The notes: generated by a model from the sequence alone, not told the origin. DNA of 64,000 nt from Lachnospiraceae bacterium (GCA_021770785.1 JAETQH010000013.1:17493-81492); one strand, 5' to 3'; counted from the stretch's first letter, positions 44,351 to 53,959 are shown. Numbers and translations: made by a program.

Positions 44351-45490
44351 ATGAGGGAAGAAATGACGGAAGAAAAAAGTGCTTTATCAGAAGAGAGGGT
44401 ACAGGAGGAGGCAGGGACGCAGGAGAGGGAAACGGATGTTGTTGTGGCGGAAATCGAAGATCCTCGGGAAGCGGAGGTTAAGATTACGGACAAAACGCCG
44501 GATTTTTCTACTGTGGAGGTGAAAAATCCACGGATTGGAAAGGTGTTGAAGCTTCAGGAGGAAACGGAGCGGCAGAAGGAGTTAGAGGTGCTGCGCAGCA
44601 AACGTATTCGTCAGGAGCAGGAATACATAGACCGGATGCTGCTTTCGGTGGAGGAAAATTTAAAGAATACGAAGGAAGAGCAGAGAATTAATGAGGAATT
44701 TGAGGAGCATATCCGCAGGGAAGTTTACCGTATGCACGGTATCAGCGAGGATAAGCTGCAGGGAATGACGGAGCGGAAAACTGCGTGGTATCAGGGGGCG
44801 GCATTTGCTCTGTTCTTTTTGTCTCTGGTGATGATAGCTTTGTGTGGAATTTTGCATGGCTTTGGATCGGAGATTTGTATTTTTATGGCATTTTATACTG
44901 CCATTGAGGGAACACTTTTGTCAAACGGGAGAAAGCAGTCCGTGGTGTTAGAAGGGCTGATTAAGCTGCTGTATCTGCTGCTGTTTCCGATGATGATGGT
45001 GATTTTCGTGTGCTATGAGCTAGGCTTTGAGGAATACCAGTGGCTGGTGCCGGTTTTTGTGGTGGCAGGCGTTGTGGTGCTGATGCTTGGAGCGGTTTCC
45101 TATTTCCTGTATGACCCGTACCGGGCGGACCGCAGGAATAAAAAGAAGGCGTTGAATTACATCAAAGAGATGGAGAAAACGGCGTTAAAGGAAGTGCGGT
45201 TGAAGGAAAAGAAGCTGGAAAAAATGGAAAAGCAGCGGAAGAAAGAGGAAGAAAAAGCGGAGAAAACAAGGCTGCGCAGGGAGCAGAAAGACGAAAAAAA
45301 GGAGCAGAGGCAGGAAGAAAAAGAGGAAAAGGCGGCTTTAAGAAAAGTGCACAGCGAGGAAAGAAAGCAGAACATAGATACATGGTGGAAACAGCATAAG
45401 CCGTTTGGAAAAAATAAAGAAGAAATACCGGAAAAAACAGAGATTGCACCAAAAGAAAGTGTATCGGAGGAAACGGAAGATACCATATAA
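44351..45490 (+). CDS. Membrane protein with flanking coiled coils, unknown function
   Basis: 379 aa from ATG 44351 (AGGAGG lies 14 bases upstream, somewhat far). Layout: acidic N-terminal third with a Glu/Arg/Lys coiled coil (to about residue 140), four hydrophobic segments (about 150-255, e.g. GAAFALFFLSLVMIALCGIL and LVPVFVVAGVVVLMLGAVSYF), then a highly basic Lys/Glu-rich coiled tail (about 270-379). Both ends are probably cytoplasmic. I do not recognise the family. The frame extends upstream to 44279 through the promoter. Confidence 0.65.
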   Translation: MREEMTEEKSALSEERVQEEAGTQERETDVVVAEIEDPREAEVKITDKTPDFSTVEVKNPRIGKVLKLQEETERQKELEVLRSKRIRQEQEYIDRMLLSVEENLKNTKEEQRINEEFEEHIRREVYRMHGISEDKLQGMTERKTAWYQGAAFALFFLSLVMIALCGILHGFGSEICIFMAFYTAIEGTLLSNGRKQSVVLEGLIKLLYLLLFPMMMVIFVCYELGFEEYQWLVPVFVVAGVVVLMLGAVSYFLYDPYRADRRNKKKALNYIKEMEKTALKEVRLKEKKLEKMEKQRKKEEEKAEKTRLRREQKDEKKEQRQEEKEEKAALRKVHSEERKQNIDTWWKQHKPFGKNKEEIPEKTEIAPKESVSEETEDTI

Positions 45491-45525
45491 GGTTTGTAGA
45501 AAAATTAGGTTAAGATGAGGAGAAA

Positions 45526-45612
45526 GGTTGAAAAAATCATATATCGGAATTTTTTCAACTCCAAGTTTGCGCGCACACGCCCAAACTTGAGATGCACAAA
45601 AGGCGTGTGCGC
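45526..45612 (+). promoter_or_regulatory. Structured leader with possible pseudoknot before the M3 peptidase gene
   Basis: GGTTGAAAAAAT (45526-45537) pairs with ATTTTTTCAACT (45549-45560). Next, CAAGTTTG (45562-45569) pairs with CAAACTTG (45582-45589), while GCGCACACGCC (45571-45581) pairs perfectly with GGCGTGTGCGC (45602-45612). The last two stems interleave, so they form an H-type pseudoknot or are mutually exclusive. The second ends two bases before the GGAGG ribosome site. Confidence 0.6.
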
Positions 45613-45624
45613 ATGGAGGAAAGA

Positions 45625-47334
45625 ATGGATCAGAATTTTAAATTTACAACACTAGAGTACAGAAGACCGGATTTTGAAAAAATCGCAGCAACTGCGGAAA
45701 AAGCAGCGGAGACAGTGAAATGTGCTTCTTCTTATGAGGAAGTAAAGGCGGCAATGAAACAGATGGAGGAACTGTCAAGTGAATATATGACGGACAGTAC
45801 CATAGCGTCCATCCGCCATACCTTAGACACCACAGATGCCTTTTATGAGAAAGAGGACGAATACATCAATGACACCATACCTACGATTATGCCCAAAATT
45901 CTGGCATTTGACGCAGCGCTGATGGAGTCGTCTTTCCGCAGCGAAATTGAAAAAGAATATGGGAAACAGTATTTTGTGCAGATGGAGTTGAACCAAAAGA
46001 CTTTCTGTGAAGAGAATATTCCACTGATGCAGCAGGAGGCAAAGCTGACTAATGAATATCAGAAAATCATGGCGACAGCAGAGATACCTTTTGACGGAAA
46101 AACGTTAAATCTTTACGGCGTGCAGAAGTATTTTGAGCATGAGGACCGGGAAATGCGCCGGGCGGCAGTGAGAGCTTATTCCGACTTTTATCATCAGCAT
46201 GAGAAACGCTTAGAGGAAATCTGGCAGGAGCTTATCACCATAAGAAACAAGATGGGAAAAAATTTAGGCTACGATAATTTTATTCCGGTGGGTTATTTAC
46301 AGCAGGGAAGAACGGATTACGGCATGGAAGAGGTGGAGTCCTTCCGCAAACAGGTGCAGGAGGTGATTGTTCCTCTCTGTGAGAAGCTCTATGAAGCGCA
46401 GAAAAAACGGCTGGGCGTAGACGAGCTGATGGTTTATGATGAAAAACGGGTATTTTCTGACGGAAATGCTGTCCCTGCCGGGGATGATGATTTCATGGTG
46501 GAACAGGCAAGGAAAATGTATCATGATATCAGCCCGGAAACCGGGGAATTTATCGACTTTATGATAGAGCATGAGCTGATGGATTTGAAAAATAAACAGG
46601 GAAAAGCATCTACGGGCTATATGACCTTTTTGCCTGTGTATCAGGCACCTTTTGTATTTTCCTGCTTTAACCAGACCATTTTTGATATGCAGGTATTGAG
46701 CCATGAATTAGGTCATGCTTTTGCGGGTTACATGGCAATGAGAAATCAGCCCGTGATAAGCTATTATATGAGTTCTACCGATATTGCGGAAATTCATTCC
46801 ATGGCGATGGAGCAGTTTGCCTATCCTTATGCGGAGCAGTTTTTCGGGGAGGAAGCGGAGAAATTCCGTTTCGCCCATCTGCAGGAGGCAATCACTTTCG
46901 TGCCCTTTGGCGTAGCGGTGGACGAGTTTCAGCATATTTGTTACGTCAATCCGTCACTGACACCGAAGGAGCGCACCTTAGAGTGGAAGAAATTAGAGGA
47001 AAAATATATGCCGTGGCGGAAATATGATGCAGACGATTTCTTTGACAGGGGAGGCTTTTGGTATCACAAGCTTCATATTTACCTTTATCCCTTCTATTAT
47101 ATTAATTATACCTTAACCACCATGGGAGCCATGGAGTTTAAGAAGAAGGATTTAGAGAACCACAAGGCGACATGGGAAGATTATCTGAAACTCTGCAAAT
47201 GCGGCGGCAGCATGAGTTATTTAGAGACGCTGCGTTATGCAAATTTGAGCAATCCCTTTGAGGCGGGAAGTGTAGAAAAGGCAGTTTCCGTGGCAAGGGA
47301 GGCGCTGTTGAACAGCAAATATATGGAAGAATAA
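45625..47334 (+). CDS. M3 family oligoendopeptidase (PepF-like)
   Basis: 569-aa cytosolic zinc peptidase that cuts short peptides. Active site SHELGHAFAGYMAMR (HEXXH, about residue 357) with the downstream Glu ligand in IAEIHSMAMEQF. The N-terminal helical part is normal for the family. ATG 45625 is used because GGAGGAAAG directly precedes it; two earlier in-frame Met codons lie within the leader pseudoknot and ribosome site. Confidence 0.92.
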   Translation: MDQNFKFTTLEYRRPDFEKIAATAEKAAETVKCASSYEEVKAAMKQMEELSSEYMTDSTIASIRHTLDTTDAFYEKEDEYINDTIPTIMPKILAFDAALMESSFRSEIEKEYGKQYFVQMELNQKTFCEENIPLMQQEAKLTNEYQKIMATAEIPFDGKTLNLYGVQKYFEHEDREMRRAAVRAYSDFYHQHEKRLEEIWQELITIRNKMGKNLGYDNFIPVGYLQQGRTDYGMEEVESFRKQVQEVIVPLCEKLYEAQKKRLGVDELMVYDEKRVFSDGNAVPAGDDDFMVEQARKMYHDISPETGEFIDFMIEHELMDLKNKQGKASTGYMTFLPVYQAPFVFSCFNQTIFDMQVLSHELGHAFAGYMAMRNQPVISYYMSSTDIAEIHSMAMEQFAYPYAEQFFGEEAEKFRFAHLQEAITFVPFGVAVDEFQHICYVNPSLTPKERTLEWKKLEEKYMPWRKYDADDFFDRGGFWYHKLHIYLYPFYYINYTLTTMGAMEFKKKDLENHKATWEDYLKLCKCGGSMSYLETLRYANLSNPFEAGSVEKAVSVAREALLNSKYMEE

Positions 47335-47415
47335 CGGTCATGTTATGGCGGCTGTGTCATAAATTGGGAAAGAGCAGAAAAGAAGGGCATAAAACTTGTG
47401 CACATGGAGGTAAAA

Positions 47416-47730
47416 ATGGAGGAATTATTGGAACTTACAAAAAAACAGCTTTTCATGCAGAAAATTATCAGCGGCTGTCTTGCTGTGATGGTGGTGGTGC
47501 TTCTTATGGGAGGCGGCATTTTAGTGGGACATATGAACCGTATGGCAGCCTCTATGGAAGATGTGATGCAGAAGGTGGAAGAGATTGATATGCAGTCCGT
47601 CAATGAAACCATTGAGGAAACCCAGAAGCTTTTAAAGAGCGTCGACGAATTTTCAACGGCGGTGGACGGGATGACAGAGAAGGTAAATGGTCTGAGCGAC
47701 TGGTTTAGCGGATTGTTGGGAGGGCGGTAG
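47416..47730 (+). CDS. Small single-span membrane protein, unknown
   Basis: 104 aa: a short cytoplasmic start, one membrane helix (about residues 17-40, CLAVMVVVLLMGGGILVGH), and an acidic amphipathic coiled tail. AGGTAAAA precedes ATG 47416. It follows the M3 peptidase gene by 81 bases and is convergent with the AraC gene (stops adjacent, one base apart). Reminiscent of DUF948-type proteins, but no firm assignment. Confidence 0.6.
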   Translation: MEELLELTKKQLFMQKIISGCLAVMVVVLLMGGGILVGHMNRMAASMEDVMQKVEEIDMQSVNETIEETQKLLKSVDEFSTAVDGMTEKVNGLSDWFSGLLGGR

Positions 47731-47731
47731 A

Positions 47732-48574
47732 TTATTTATGTTGATTTCTCCATTCTCTCGGAGATATGCCGTAAATTGTTTTAAATGCACGTGAAAAATG
47801 AAGCTGATTTTCGTATCCGACAGCAGAACCGATTTCTGCAATGGATAAGGAGGTCAGCTTTAATAATTCGGTTGCTTTTACCATCCGGTAATGGATTAAA
47901 AACTCCTGCGGCGAACGGCCGATAGAATTGCGGAAAATTTTTCCGAAATAGCTGCGGTTGATTCCGCAGACCGCCGCAATATCTTCAATGGTAATGTTAT
48001 TCTGAAAATTCTGTTCAATGAAATTGATTGCCTCCTTGATATAATAGTCGCTCATTTTACCGCTTTGGTTCAGTTCTCTTGCCTGTGCAGACCGGGTCAG
48101 GCAGTCTAAAAACAGATAAAGATGTCCGATGAGATGAAAAGGTGATTCCTTTGGGTGACGGACAATATACAGCATTTCTTCCTGTAATTGCTCACGCAAA
48201 TCTTTGGAGTGGGAGCGGTAAACGGGCTGATTGACAGAAAGCTCTGTTAAGTCAAGGGCTTCTTTGACGCGAAGCCCGTCAAATTCAATCCATACATATT
48301 CCCAGGGCAGATTTTGATCGGCATAATAGGTCGTTATCTGTCCCGGAAAAATCATAAATCCCTGTCCGCTCTTAATAGAATAGGTCTGTGTCTCTCCTTT
48401 TGCATTATCTGCCATAAGTGTTCCGGTACCGGAAAGGATATAGTGAAACAGATAGTGATTCCGCGCAATGGGTCCAAAAGAATGACCGGGCGTACACTGC
48501 TCGTAACCGTATTGGTACATTCCTAAATCAATAAAATTTTCACTGGGAAATATGTTAAAAAATACATTGCTCAT
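47732..48574 (-). CDS. AraC family regulator of the alpha-galactoside operon
   Basis: 280 aa from ATG 48574 (AGGAGG 8 bases upstream; the longer frame to 48616 lacks a site). N-terminal cupin-like sugar-binding domain (about 1-160, with the FHYILSGTGTLMADN strand pair) and two C-terminal HTH motifs, IEDIAAVCGINRSYFGKIFR and IAEIGSAVGYENQLHFSRAFK, ending SPREWRN. Divergent from the sugar import operon and therefore its probable activator (MsmR/RafR-like). Confidence 0.9.
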   Translation of the reverse strand: MSNVFFNIFPSENFIDLGMYQYGYEQCTPGHSFGPIARNHYLFHYILSGTGTLMADNAKGETQTYSIKSGQGFMIFPGQITTYYADQNLPWEYVWIEFDGLRVKEALDLTELSVNQPVYRSHSKDLREQLQEEMLYIVRHPKESPFHLIGHLYLFLDCLTRSAQARELNQSGKMSDYYIKEAINFIEQNFQNNITIEDIAAVCGINRSYFGKIFRNSIGRSPQEFLIHYRMVKATELLKLTSLSIAEIGSAVGYENQLHFSRAFKTIYGISPREWRNQHK

Positions 48575-48593
48575 TCCATGCTCCTCCTGATGG

Positions 48594-48654
48594 TTTATAC
48601 CAAAATGCGTTATCATATGTTATTATAGCACAAAATAAAGTATTTTGGTATAAA
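48594..48654. promoter_or_regulatory. 13-bp inverted repeat, probable AraC-protein operator
   Basis: TTTATACCAAAAT (48594-48606) and ATTTTGGTATAAA (48642-48654) are perfect inverted copies. Between them lies a minus-strand TATAAT (48627-48622), the likely -10 of the araC gene, whose weak -35 overlaps the right copy. This fits autoregulation. Confidence 0.6.
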
Positions 48655-48684
48655 AATAGGAAAATGGCGGTATTTATAGATAGC

Positions 48685-48702
48685 ATATTGGTATGTTATA
48701 AT
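48685..48702 (+). promoter_or_regulatory. Extended -10 promoter of the sugar operon with overlapping half-site
   Basis: TGTTATAAT (48694-48702) is a perfect extended -10 with no good -35, as expected of an activator-dependent promoter. ATATTGGTATGTT (48685-48697) resembles the operator half-site at 48642-48654 (9 of 13) in the same orientation. Confidence 0.5.
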
Positions 48703-48751
48703 TTATGATAACAAAAGCAGAAAACGAAATTCAGTGAAAAGGAGAGAAAAT

Positions 48752-50050
48752 ATGGCAAAAAGAAGGATTGTGAAAGGAATACCGGCAGCAGTTGGGATTG
48801 CGTTGGCTTTGGCGTGTCTTACCGGTTGTGATCAGAACTTGGCAAGCGGCAAGACAGAGGTGGAACTAGTTTCCTACAAACCGGAGGCAGTAGAAGCCTT
48901 TGAGGAAATAGAGGAGCGCTTTAATGCAACCCATGATGATATCCATCTGACGATTGATTCCCCGAATGAAGCCATGACCATTCTGAAAACAAGATTTATC
49001 CGGGAGGATTATCCTGACATTGTTGGAATCGGCGGAGATATCAATTATTCTAATTTTCTTGATGCGGATTTATTTATGGACATTTCAGACCTGGAGGAAA
49101 CAGGAATGGTGAAACAGTCCTATCTGGACATGGATAAGGAATTGGAATTTATTCCACAGGAGGGGATTTACGCATTGCCTTACGCTGCCAATGCGGCAGG
49201 TATTCTTTTCAACCGGGATATGTTTGAGGAGCATGGCTGGGAGACAGCGGAAACCTGGGAGGAATTTACCGCTTTATGTGAAGAAATTGATGCCAGCGGA
49301 ATACAGCCAATCTATTTGGGGTATAAGGATACCTGGACATGTCTCGCACCCTGGAATGCCCTGGCAGTGGGCTTGACCGATTCTGATACCTGCAGCCAGG
49401 TAAATATGGGAAATACTACCTTTTCGGAAACCTATCGGGAGACGGCAGAAAAAATGAAAGACCTGCTTGAATATGCCGAGCCTAATCCCTATGCCTACGG
49501 CTACAATGATGCCTGTACTGCCTTTGCCAGGGGACAGTCGGCGATGTACCCCATCGGGAGTTATGCAATCCCTCAGATTAAGTCGGTGAATCCGGACATG
49601 AATATCGGCTCGTTTCCGTTTCCGGCAAATGAGAAGGAAGAGGATAATGTTTTAAATTCCGGGATTGATTTACAGTTTTGTGTGATGAAGAACAGCAAAA
49701 ACAAAGAGGCGGTATATGAGGTGCTCCGCTTTTTATATGAAGATGAAACCATTCAGATTTATCTTGACAATCAGGGCGGCATTAGCTGCAAAAAGGGAGA
49801 TTTTGAACTTTCAAAGGAACTGGAAGGCATGAAGGATTATATTGAAAATGACAGAATGGCAGATTACCAGGACCACCATTATCCAAGCGAAATGAGTGTG
49901 GATGCCATGATACAGACGTTTTTGCTGGATGACAGCGAAGATGCAGTGGATACCTTTTTACAGCGGTTTGATACGGATTGGAAGCGCTATAACAGGGATT
50001 TAATTAGAAAAGTACAGCAGTATCAGCAGGAAGAGGAGGAAGTTCAATGA
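48752..50050 (+). CDS. Sugar ABC transporter substrate-binding lipoprotein
   Basis: 432-aa extracellular binding protein (family 1). Signal peptide with lipobox CLTGC (lipid-modified Cys26), then a typical start VELVSYKPEAVEAFEEIEERFNATH and later GGDINYSNFLDADLFMDIS. ATG 48752 follows AAAAGGAGAG; a GTG at 48734 is the upstream alternative. Followed at once by two permease genes and an alpha-galactosidase, so the substrate is likely raffinose, melibiose or a related alpha-galactoside. Confidence 0.9.
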   Translation: MAKRRIVKGIPAAVGIALALACLTGCDQNLASGKTEVELVSYKPEAVEAFEEIEERFNATHDDIHLTIDSPNEAMTILKTRFIREDYPDIVGIGGDINYSNFLDADLFMDISDLEETGMVKQSYLDMDKELEFIPQEGIYALPYAANAAGILFNRDMFEEHGWETAETWEEFTALCEEIDASGIQPIYLGYKDTWTCLAPWNALAVGLTDSDTCSQVNMGNTTFSETYRETAEKMKDLLEYAEPNPYAYGYNDACTAFARGQSAMYPIGSYAIPQIKSVNPDMNIGSFPFPANEKEEDNVLNSGIDLQFCVMKNSKNKEAVYEVLRFLYEDETIQIYLDNQGGISCKKGDFELSKELEGMKDYIENDRMADYQDHHYPSEMSVDAMIQTFLLDDSEDAVDTFLQRFDTDWKRYNRDLIRKVQQYQQEEEEVQ

Positions 50051-50922
50051 AAAGGAAGATGGCAAACAGGGAGAAAACGTTCTGGGCAGTGACGATACCG
50101 GTATTGATTTTGTTTTTTACCTTCAACACGCTGCCTATGATAAAAGGCGTCATTTACAGTTTTACAAACTACAGGGGCTACGGCACCTATGACTATGTGG
50201 GCTTCAGAAACTATATGGACCTCTTTACGGATGCCAGGGTAGGAAAAAGTTATCTTTTCACCTTTAAATATGCGCTGGCGGGAACCGTTCTGGTAAATGT
50301 CATCAGTTTAATCATGGCGCTTGGATTAAACAGTCAGATACGTTTTAAGAGCGCGCTGAGGGGAATTTATTTTGTACCCAATATTTTGGGCGGACTGGTG
50401 ATTGGCTATATTTTCAGCTTTATTTTTACCTATATCCTTCCGGCGGTGGGAAACATGTTTGATATTGGATTTTTACAGAACAGTATTCTTGCAAGTGAAA
50501 AATATGCGTGGATTGGAGTGCTGATTGTAGGTGTGTGGCAGGCGGTAGCAATGAATACCATTATTTATATTTCAGGACTTCAAACCGTTCCACAGGATGT
50601 ATATGAGGCGAGTATGCTGGATGGAGCAAGTAAATGGAAAGAATTTTGGAAAGTGACGCTGCCCTTAGTGCTTCCCTTTGTAACCATCAATCTGGTACTC
50701 AGCACCAAAAATTTCCTGATGGTATTCGACCAGATTGTTTCATTGACCAAAGGAGGACCGGCGCAGAGTACGGAATCTATTTCCTACCTCATATATAAAA
50801 ACGGAATGGACGGAGGACAATTTGGTTTCCAAAGCGCCAATGCAGTCATTTTCTTTTTGGTGATTGTGGCAATTTCCATTTTCCAGATGACAGTCATGAA
50901 TAAAAAGGAGGAACAGCTATAA
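50047..50922 (+). CDS. Sugar ABC transporter permease (MalF/UgpA type)
   Basis: 291 aa, six membrane segments. The EAA loop contacting the ATPase reads YEASMLDGASKWKEFWKVTLPL (about residues 187-208). Overlaps the binding-protein gene by four bases and the second permease by one, showing tight coupling. Confidence 0.92.
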   Translation: MKRKMANREKTFWAVTIPVLILFFTFNTLPMIKGVIYSFTNYRGYGTYDYVGFRNYMDLFTDARVGKSYLFTFKYALAGTVLVNVISLIMALGLNSQIRFKSALRGIYFVPNILGGLVIGYIFSFIFTYILPAVGNMFDIGFLQNSILASEKYAWIGVLIVGVWQAVAMNTIIYISGLQTVPQDVYEASMLDGASKWKEFWKVTLPLVLPFVTINLVLSTKNFLMVFDQIVSLTKGGPAQSTESISYLIYKNGMDGGQFGFQSANAVIFFLVIVAISIFQMTVMNKKEEQL

Positions 50923-51761
50923 TGAAGGAGAAGAAAAAAACAAACTGGGTATTGACGATAGTATTGATATTGGGAACCGTTACTGTTTTTTTCCCGCTGT
51001 ATATGGCAGTTATCATTGCTTTTAAGCAGCCAAGTGAAATGACCAATGATGTGGCAGGTGCACTGGCGTTTCCGGCGAAATGGAGCCTTGATAACTTCCG
51101 GCAGGCGATGGAGGTGACGGATTTCTGGAGGTCTCTGGGAAACAGCCTTCTCATTACACTTACAACAATTCTATTGGCAGTGTTGATTCATTCCCTTGCA
51201 GGTTATGTAATCGGCAGAGGAATGGCAAAGAAAAAGAGCTTTCGCTTTATTTACCTGTATATTGTCAGCGGTATGTTTGTTCCATTTTCTATTCTTATGA
51301 TGCCGTTGGTAAAACAGACAGCGCAGATGGGCTTAGGCAACCGAGCGGGGGTAATTCTTTTGTATCTGGTATTTTATATGCCGATGAATGTACTGCTTTA
51401 TACAGGATACATGAAAAACATTCCCATGGCGTTAGAAGAAGCTGCGGATATTGACGGAGCCAGCACATGGAAAACCTTCTGGAAGGTTGTATTTCCCATG
51501 ATGTCGCCTATGCACGCCACCGTGGCAATCCTTACAGCTCTTGGAACCTGGAATGATGTCATGACGCCTCTGGTGATTATGTCGGGAACCGGACAAAATA
51601 CATTGCCTCTGGCACAGCTGAATTTCCAGACACAGTTTGGTACAAATTATAATCTGGCGTTTGCATCGTATATTCTGGCATTGATTCCGATTCTCATATT
51701 TTATATCATTTGCCAGAAACAGATATTAAACGGTGTCGCAAACGGTGCAGTGAAAGGATAG
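50922..51761 (+). CDS. Sugar ABC transporter permease (MalG/UgpE type)
   Basis: 279 aa, six membrane segments. EAA loop EEAADIDGASTWKTFWKVVFP (about 170-190). It forms a heterodimer with the preceding permease. No ATPase gene is present in the operon, so the importer must borrow one, probably the MsmX-type protein at 16597-17709. Confidence 0.92.
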   Translation: MKEKKKTNWVLTIVLILGTVTVFFPLYMAVIIAFKQPSEMTNDVAGALAFPAKWSLDNFRQAMEVTDFWRSLGNSLLITLTTILLAVLIHSLAGYVIGRGMAKKKSFRFIYLYIVSGMFVPFSILMMPLVKQTAQMGLGNRAGVILLYLVFYMPMNVLLYTGYMKNIPMALEEAADIDGASTWKTFWKVVFPMMSPMHATVAILTALGTWNDVMTPLVIMSGTGQNTLPLAQLNFQTQFGTNYNLAFASYILALIPILIFYIICQKQILNGVANGAVKG

Positions 51762-51772
51762 AGGAAAAAGAG

Positions 51773-53959
51773 ATGGCAATTATTTATAATCCCAACAAAA
51801 AAATCTTCAGTTTACATACCAGAAATACAACGTATCAGATGATGGCAGACCGCTACGGATATTTACTGCATTTATACTACGGTTCTGCTAATAAGGGGCT
51901 GATGGATTATACGCTGGCCTATGCCGACAGAGGCTATTCGGGGCAGCCCTATGAGGCGGGAAATGACAGAACCTATTCCCTGGATACGCTGCCTCAGGAA
52001 TACCCTACCCTTGGAACCGGTGATTACAGGAACTATGCCCTCAACATAGAAAATGCGGACGGCTCCGAGTGTTGCAGTCTTAAATTTTCCCGCTATGAAA
52101 TAAAAAAGGGAAAGTATCGTTTAAAGGGGCTTCCGGCAGTATGGGCGGATGAGAAGGAAGCGGAGACGTTAGAAATTGTGTTAAAAGACAGCGTCAGCGG
52201 GATAGAGGTAAGTCTTTTATACGGCGTCTTAGCGGAGGAAGATATCATCACAAGAAGCGCTGTTATTCGAAATACCGGGGAAGAGAGGGTTACGGTTAGG
52301 AAAGCCGCAGCCGCCTGTCTGGATTTTGTCTCAGGTGATTTTGACGTAGTAAAATTTTACGGAAAACACGCAATGGAAAGAAATGTGGAGCGCACCCGGG
52401 TGGGACATGGGACGGCATCCTTTGGCAGCAGGAGGGGAACTTCCAGCCACCAGTACAATCCCTCTGTTATTTTAGCGGGCAGGGATACCACGGAGGATTT
52501 TGGAGGCTGTTATGGAATGTTGTTCGTATACAGCGGAAATTTCCTATGTGAAGTGGAAAAGGACCAGATAAATCAGACCAGACTGCTGATGGGGCTGAGT
52601 GATGAGCTGTTTTCGTATCCTTTGGAGGCGGGGGAGGAATTTACCGTGCCGGAGGTTATCCTGTCCTATTCCGCCAATGGTTTTGCCGAACTGTCACACA
52701 GATACCATTCCTGTATCCGCAGCCATGTATGCAGAGGGAAATATGTGAATACCGAAAGGCCGGTATTGATTAACAGTTGGGAAGCCGCTTATTTTGATTT
52801 CAACGGCGCCACCATCATCAGTCTGGCGAAGGAGGCGGCTGCGCTTGGAATTGACATGGTCGTCATGGATGACGGGTGGTTTGGCAGACGCAATGATGAT
52901 AATTCATCACTGGGGGATTGGTATGTGAATGAAGAGAAGCTGGGCTGTACGTTGGCAGAGCTGATTTGCAGCATTAACAGTCTGGGGGTTAAATTCGGAA
53001 TCTGGATTGAGCCTGAGATGGTAAACGAGGACAGCGATTTGTACAGACAGCATCCCGACTGGGCGATAAAAACGAAAAATAGAGCGCCTGTCAGGTCACG
53101 TAACCAGCTGCTTCTTGATTTTTCACGAAAAGAAGTAAGAGATTATGTTTTCGGACAGATCTGCGCAGTCTTAGACCAGGGAAATATCGAATACATTAAG
53201 TGGGATATGAATCGGAGCATGTCAGATGTCTATGCAGGGAATTTGACCTATGATTACGTGCTGGGTGTATATGATTTCTTAGAGAAGCTAACCTCAAAAT
53301 ACCCGGATATCCTGCTGGAGGGCTGCTGCGGCGGTGGCGGAAGATTTGACGCAGGAATGATGTACTATACGCCGCAGATTTGGTGCAGTGATAATACGGA
53401 TGCGATAAACAGGACAAAAATCCAGTATGGCTCCTCTTTCTTTTATCCCGTTTCGGCAGTCGGCTCCCATGTGTCTGCCGTTCCAAACCACCAGACCGGG
53501 AGAAACACCAGCCTGAATACCAGAGGAATTACAGCGATGGCAGGGACCTTTGGATATGAGATGAATCCGGCGCTTTTAAGCGAAGAGGACAAATCGGTAA
53601 TCAGAGAGCAGATGAAAAGATATAAGAAGTATGAAACGTTGATATGCCAAGGGGATTATTACCGGCTTTCCAATCCGTTTGCGGACGAATATTCTTCCTG
53701 GATGTTTGTCTCGGAGGACAAAAGGCAGGCTCTTGTGAATGTGGTGAGACTTGAGGTACAGGGGAACATGGCAGCCACCTATGTGAAACTGAAAGGTCTT
53801 AAGAAAGAGGCTGAGTATCTGGACCATTCTACGGGGCGCCTGTATACCGGAGTTGCATTGATGGAAACAGGAATCCTCCTTCCCTTTCCGAAAAAGGAAT
53901 ATGAGGCATATCAGATAGAGCTGACGGAGTTTGAAAAAATATCTGGGATTAGACAATGA
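51773..53959 (+). CDS. Alpha-galactosidase, glycoside hydrolase family 36
   Basis: 728-aa cytosolic enzyme releasing galactose from raffinose-type oligosaccharides. N-terminal beta-sandwich (to about 330), then a TIM barrel with MVVMDDGWFGRRNDD, nucleophile Asp478 in YIKWDMNRS, and acid/base Asp540 in WCSDNTDAINR; a C-terminal beta domain follows. ATG 51773 starts MAIIYNPNKKIFSL; the frame opening at 51710 overlaps the permease gene. Last gene of the operon; no terminator is obvious after it. Confidence 0.94.
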   Translation: MAIIYNPNKKIFSLHTRNTTYQMMADRYGYLLHLYYGSANKGLMDYTLAYADRGYSGQPYEAGNDRTYSLDTLPQEYPTLGTGDYRNYALNIENADGSECCSLKFSRYEIKKGKYRLKGLPAVWADEKEAETLEIVLKDSVSGIEVSLLYGVLAEEDIITRSAVIRNTGEERVTVRKAAAACLDFVSGDFDVVKFYGKHAMERNVERTRVGHGTASFGSRRGTSSHQYNPSVILAGRDTTEDFGGCYGMLFVYSGNFLCEVEKDQINQTRLLMGLSDELFSYPLEAGEEFTVPEVILSYSANGFAELSHRYHSCIRSHVCRGKYVNTERPVLINSWEAAYFDFNGATIISLAKEAAALGIDMVVMDDGWFGRRNDDNSSLGDWYVNEEKLGCTLAELICSINSLGVKFGIWIEPEMVNEDSDLYRQHPDWAIKTKNRAPVRSRNQLLLDFSRKEVRDYVFGQICAVLDQGNIEYIKWDMNRSMSDVYAGNLTYDYVLGVYDFLEKLTSKYPDILLEGCCGGGGRFDAGMMYYTPQIWCSDNTDAINRTKIQYGSSFFYPVSAVGSHVSAVPNHQTGRNTSLNTRGITAMAGTFGYEMNPALLSEEDKSVIREQMKRYKKYETLICQGDYYRLSNPFADEYSSWMFVSEDKRQALVNVVRLEVQGNMAATYVKLKGLKKEAEYLDHSTGRLYTGVALMETGILLPFPKKEYEAYQIELTEFEKISGIRQ

